Below, one piece after another: positions 5,536-6,253 of a DNA stretch of 6,253 bases. The first letter of the stretch is position 1. Each line of letters starts with the position of its first letter. Below the pieces are notes generated by a model. That model ran no database searches. It had not been told where the DNA came from and worked only from the letters and a program-made list of their open reading frames with translations. This DNA is from an uncultured Selenomonas sp. (lineage in GTDB: Bacteria > Bacillota > Negativicutes > Selenomonadales > Selenomonadaceae), in NCBI GenBank assembly GCA_938045435.1, contig CALIBA010000346.1, positions 1-6,253 of the forward strand, in the 5' to 3' direction. Both the position numbers and the translations under genes were made by a program.

Positions 5536-6253
5536 CTGTTGCTGGGGGCCTCCCGGGCGGGGTTGGGTGCGCTGGAGCATCTGGTGCGGCAGCAGCTGGG
5601 GCACGGCGTGTGGCGCTGGGTAGTGTTCCTGGTGGGCACACTGATCGTGGCCAGCCAGCAGTGGCTGTTCATGTGGGGGCCGGTCAACGGCGAGGGCGTG
5701 AATGTGGCCATCGGGTACTTTCTGTACCCGCTGGGCATGGCGCTGGCGGCCCGGGTATGGCTGAAGGAACGGCTCAACCGCCGTCAGCTGCTGGCCCTGG
5801 GGCTGGCCGTGCTGGGGGTGGCGCACGAGGTATGGGCCACGCGCAGTTTCTCCTGGGCCTCGCTGTGGGTGTGCGTGCTGTTTCCGCCCTATTATCTGAG
5901 CCGCCGCGTGATGGGCATTCCGGCGCTGCCGGGGCTGACGCTGGACCTGTGCCTGACGGTGCCGGTGATGCTGGTGTACCTGATGGTGCACGGCGATGCG
6001 CTGGCCGTGGTGCGCGACGAGCCGCGTTACTGGCTGCTGCTGCCGGCGCTGGGGCTGGTGAGTTCGGTGGGTATGGTGGCGCATCTGCGCGCCGGGCTGC
6101 TGCTGCCCTTCGGGCTGTTTGCGCTGCTCAGCTATACGGAGCCGGTACTGCTGTTTCTGGCCGCGGTACTGGTGCTGGATGCGCCGGTGAGCGCGGGGGC
6201 GTGGTGGACTTATGGGCCGATCTGGGCGGCGCTGATGCTGCTGGCCTGGGATG
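5524..6253 (+). CDS. rarD: RarD-like permease (EamA/DMT superfamily), fragment lacking both ends
   Basis: About 243 codons of an inner-membrane protein, open from the breakpoint to the window end. The family pattern is clear: QQWLFMWGPVNGEGVNVAIG matches the RarD region usually read as NWxLFIWAVNxGHxxEASLG. It is followed by YFLYPLGMAL, a K-E-R-L loop, LALGLAVLGV, and near the end LLSYTEPVLLFLAAVLVL and GPIWAALMLL. About eight hydrophobic segments are present of the ten expected. Typical RarD proteins are about 290-300 residues, so roughly 50-60 N-terminal and 15-20 C-terminal residues are missing. The in-frame stop upstream is at 5449, the first in-frame ATG only at 5671, inside a membrane segment, so no true start exists here. 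RarD is named for a chloramphenicol-sensitivity phenotype; its substrate is uncertain. Leucine is almost always CTG and GC is higher than in the left part, suggesting another genome, perhaps a beta- or gammaproteobacterium (inference). Confidence 0.85.

Noticed and set aside
5522..5641. N-terminal 40 residues (Ala/Pro-rich) of the TpsB frame starting at the ATG at 5641
   Set aside because: They overlap the RarD-like coding sequence in antisense, have no signal peptide and do not resemble the N-terminus of any TpsB. The frame is open by chance beyond the breakpoint.
5317..6084. 255-codon minus-strand open frame rich in His and Gln
   Set aside because: It is antisense to the RarD-like gene. 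The many CTG/GTG leucine and valine codons read backwards give CAG/CAC, hence Gln and His. The plus-strand frame has clear family motifs.

Overview
The left part of the window (about 1-5520) reads as one minus-strand operon from a Gram-negative-type (outer-membrane-bearing) bacterium encoding a two-partner (type Vb) secretion system. In the order of transcription, right to left, it holds a TpsB outer-membrane transporter of the FhaC/ShlB family that has lost its N-terminus (4244 to about 5521), the complete TpsA exoprotein/adhesin it would export (152-4216), and the first 34 codons of another exported protein (1-102) that runs off the left edge. The gaps are 27 and 49 bases. Both downstream genes have a recognisable ribosome binding site, and I saw no terminator or promoter in either gap. 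The protein style (ENYGSK-type TpsB barrel, TPS domain followed by GLUG and YDG/MBG repeats) and the moderately high GC fit the Selenomonas/Veillonellaceae group of outer-membrane Firmicutes, but that placement is recognition from memory and was not tested.

The TpsA protein (1354 residues) is modular: signal peptide, TPS secretion domain, a link region, a GLUG-repeat module, six full-length YDG repeats of about 90 residues plus one short one, a final MBG-like domain and a short tail with no obvious anchor. The TpsB would recognise the TPS domain in the periplasm through its POTRA domains and pass the adhesin through its 16-strand barrel.

The right end (about 5524-6253) differs. It is plus-strand, richer in GC and dominated by CTG leucine codons, and it encodes the middle and C-terminal part of a RarD-like EamA/DMT-family permease. 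The RarD-like gene and the TpsB gene point away from each other, and both lose their N-terminal coding part at the same place (about 5515-5535), with no start codon, promoter or intergenic DNA for either. The simplest reading is a chimeric join between two genomes, from assembly or amplification, in a GCGGCGG/GCTGCTG-rich stretch. A real deletion or insertion breakpoint is less likely.

I found no RNA gene, CRISPR array, insertion sequence or plainly new system. The points most worth a second look are the breakpoint, the foreign-looking codon use of the GLUG module, the near-identical YDG repeat segments, and the unidentified exported third gene.
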